A stretch of DNA of 64,000 nucleotides from Sphingobium fuliginis. Lineage in GTDB: Bacteria; Pseudomonadota; Alphaproteobacteria; Sphingomonadales; Sphingomonadaceae. Shown piece by piece: positions 62,711 through 64,000 of this stretch. The position numbers and the translations under genes were made by a program. The notes under the pieces were generated by a model. The model searched no databases. It saw only the letters and a list, made by a program, of their open reading frames with translations, and was not told the DNA's origin. The stretch is taken from assembly GCF_004152845.1 (NCBI RefSeq), contig NZ_SEON01000009.1, positions 62,001 through 126,000 of the forward strand. Direction: 5' to 3'. The stretch's first letter is position 1. Each line of letters starts with the position of its first letter.

Positions 62711-62730
62711 GCAGACCTTCATCCGGCGTC

Positions 62731-63153
62731 TCAGGCGCTGAATCTCTCCCGCAGCGCCAGCATGGCGATGGCCGCCTTCGCCGCCTCGCCGCCCTTGTCC
62801 TTCTCGTCCCGCCTGGCGCGGGTCAGCGCCTGGGCTTCGTTCTCGACCGTCAATATGCCGTTGCCGATCGGGATGCCGTCCATGCTGAGCGCCATCAGGC
62901 CGCGCGCGCTTTCGTTCGACACGACTTCGAAATGATAGGTTTCGCCCCGGATCACCACGCCGATGGCGATGAAGCCGTCATAGCGCCCGGTTTCCGCCGC
63001 CAGCGCCACCGCGCCGGGAATCTCCAGCGCGCCGGGAACCGTCACCACCTCATATTTATGCCCCTCATCCTCCAGCGCGGCGACCGCGCCCTCGATCAGC
63101 AGGTCGTTGAGATGGTCGTAGAAGCGCGCTTCGACGATCAGGAATTTTGCCAT
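62731..63153 (-). CDS. ribH: 6,7-dimethyl-8-ribityllumazine synthase
   Basis: A 140-residue riboflavin-pathway enzyme: [40 protein letters not shown] and [20 protein letters not shown], the last holding the conserved His. It follows the ribB gene on the same strand by 11 bases, forming a riboflavin operon. Confidence 0.95.
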   Translation of the reverse strand: MAKFLIVEARFYDHLNDLLIEGAVAALEDEGHKYEVVTVPGALEIPGAVALAAETGRYDGFIAIGVVIRGETYHFEVVSNESARGLMALSMDGIPIGNGILTVENEAQALTRARRDEKDKGGEAAKAAIAMLALRERFSA

Positions 63154-63164
63154 GGATAGGTTCC

Positions 63165-64000
63165 TTAAAGCTCGATCGACCGTTGCCCAACCACGGCCAG
63201 GTCATAGCCGTCAAGCGCGATCAGGCTGTGGTGCGTGTTGCTGAGCAGGATCATGTCATGAACGCCCAGTTCGGCCAGAATCTGCGCCCCCACGCCATAG
63301 TCGCGCAATTCGTCCATGCCGGAGTCGGGCTGGCCCGCATGATGGCGCAGGCTGCGGCTCATGAAATCGCCCGGCGCCTGGGCGGCGAGGACGACGACGA
63401 TGCCGGCTCCCTGCCGGGCGATGATCTCCATCGACTTGGCAAGCAGGCCGTTGCGCGGCCCGGTCGATCCATAGACGTCGTCCAGCAGGGAGAGCTGGTG
63501 CATGCGGACCAGCGTCGGCTCGTCGGGGGAGACATGGCCCTTCTGCAGCACGAGCTGTTCGGTCTGGGTCGCCTTGTTGTAGAAGCTGATCGCCTTCCAG
63601 TCGCCGCCCCACTGGCTGTTGAAGACCGTTTCGGCGCGGCGTTCCACCATATGGTCATGCCGGCGGCGATAGGCGATCAGGTCGCGGATCGTGCCGATCT
63701 TCATCCTGTGCTTCTGGGCGAAGGGGATGAGGTCGTCCAGCCGCGCCATGGTGCCGTCGTCCTTCATCACCTCGCAGATGACGCCCGACGGATTGAGCCC
63801 GGCCAGACGGGCGACATCCACCGCCGCCTCGGTATGGCCGGTGCGGACCAGCACGCCGCCATCCTTCGCCACCAGCGGGAAGACATGACCGGGCGTCACG
63901 ATGTCTTCGGGCCCCTTCGACCCGTCGATCGCGACGGAGATGGTGCGGGCGCGGTCGGCGGCGCTGATGCCGGTGGTCACGCCCTCGCGCGCCTCGATCG
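63165..64000 (-). CDS. 3,4-dihydroxy-2-butanone 4-phosphate synthase with RibA-like C-terminal domain, 5' end outside window
   Basis: The frame is open at the right edge, so the N-terminus is missing. The visible part begins [20 protein letters not shown] of the RibB domain and includes [37 protein letters not shown] and [16 protein letters not shown]. The C-terminal ~190 residues resemble GTP cyclohydrolase II (RibA), but the zinc-binding cysteines are absent: where RibA has a C-x-C-G motif, this protein reads [13 protein letters not shown]. That pattern matches the RibBX proteins, in which the RibA-like domain is inactive. It leads into ribH. Confidence 0.9.
   Translation of the reverse strand, partial: IEAREGVTTGISAADRARTISVAIDGSKGPEDIVTPGHVFPLVAKDGGVLVRTGHTEAAVDVARLAGLNPSGVICEVMKDDGTMARLDDLIPFAQKHRMKIGTIRDLIAYRRRHDHMVERRAETVFNSQWGGDWKAISFYNKATQTEQLVLQKGHVSPDEPTLVRMHQLSLLDDVYGSTGPRNGLLAKSMEIIARQGAGIVVVLAAQAPGDFMSRSLRHHAGQPDSGMDELRDYGVGAQILAELGVHDMILLSNTHHSLIALDGYDLAVVGQRSIEL

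Overview
The window comes from a GC-rich alphaproteobacterium, most likely a sphingomonad such as Sphingobium or a relative. The evidence is a SciP (DUF1153) cell-cycle regulator, a COQ9-type protein, an alphaproteobacterial tRNA-Phe, short intergenic palindromes of the kind common in sphingomonads, and the housekeeping gene order. It splits at the tRNA-Phe gene near 33.8 kb. To the left is mobile, accessory DNA. To the right is ordinary chromosome.

Positions 1-13.6 kb: a flavin monooxygenase gene of the HpaB family runs in from the left edge. It is followed by a complete P-type conjugation cluster, traG-copG-trbBCDEJLFGI, then a DUF2274 gene and a small helix-turn-helix gene. The genes mostly overlap by 1-8 bases, so this is probably one long operon that builds a type IV secretion channel for an integrative conjugative element (ICE). 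No relaxase is in the window, so the element continues to the left.

Positions 13.6-32.4 kb: a dense anti-invader and toxin-antitoxin region. In order it holds a DnaQ-like exonuclease, a RES/Xre toxin-antitoxin pair, a nuclease-helicase fusion (DUF2075), a decayed nuclease remnant, a PD-(D/E)XK nuclease with a partner gene, a HEPN-like protein with a 3' frameshift, an unrecognised three-gene cassette on the minus strand built around another PD-(D/E)XK nuclease, HipB with a stump of HipA, an integrase remnant, a first IS66 element, an ImmA/XRE pair, three small proteins, an Abi_2 (HEPN) protein, and a phosphatase-like gene split by a second IS66 element. Both IS66 copies have recognisable terminal inverted repeats and 8-bp target duplications. 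Removing the second one in silico restores a 190-codon gene exactly in frame. The three-gene cassette (20738-22738) and the PD-(D/E)XK/partner/HEPN group that converges on it (18347-20741) are the best candidates here for an undescribed system.

Positions 32.4-33.8 kb: a P4-type tyrosine recombinase next to tRNA-Phe(GAA) marks the right boundary of the island.

Positions 33.9-64.0 kb: core genes. They are yacG, an RNase E/G-family gene, maf and infA; biotin genes bioA, bioD and bioF; an M13 peptidase; an RND efflux pair; two small GlsB/YeaQ membrane proteins; sciP; mnmA; hisG and hisD; nusB and thiL; a K+-independent-type proton-pumping pyrophosphatase; an S9 peptidase; a DUF2490 protein; feoAB; a COQ9-like protein; an Old Yellow Enzyme; ribH; and the 3' part of a ribB gene whose C-terminal RibA-like domain lacks the usual zinc cysteines.
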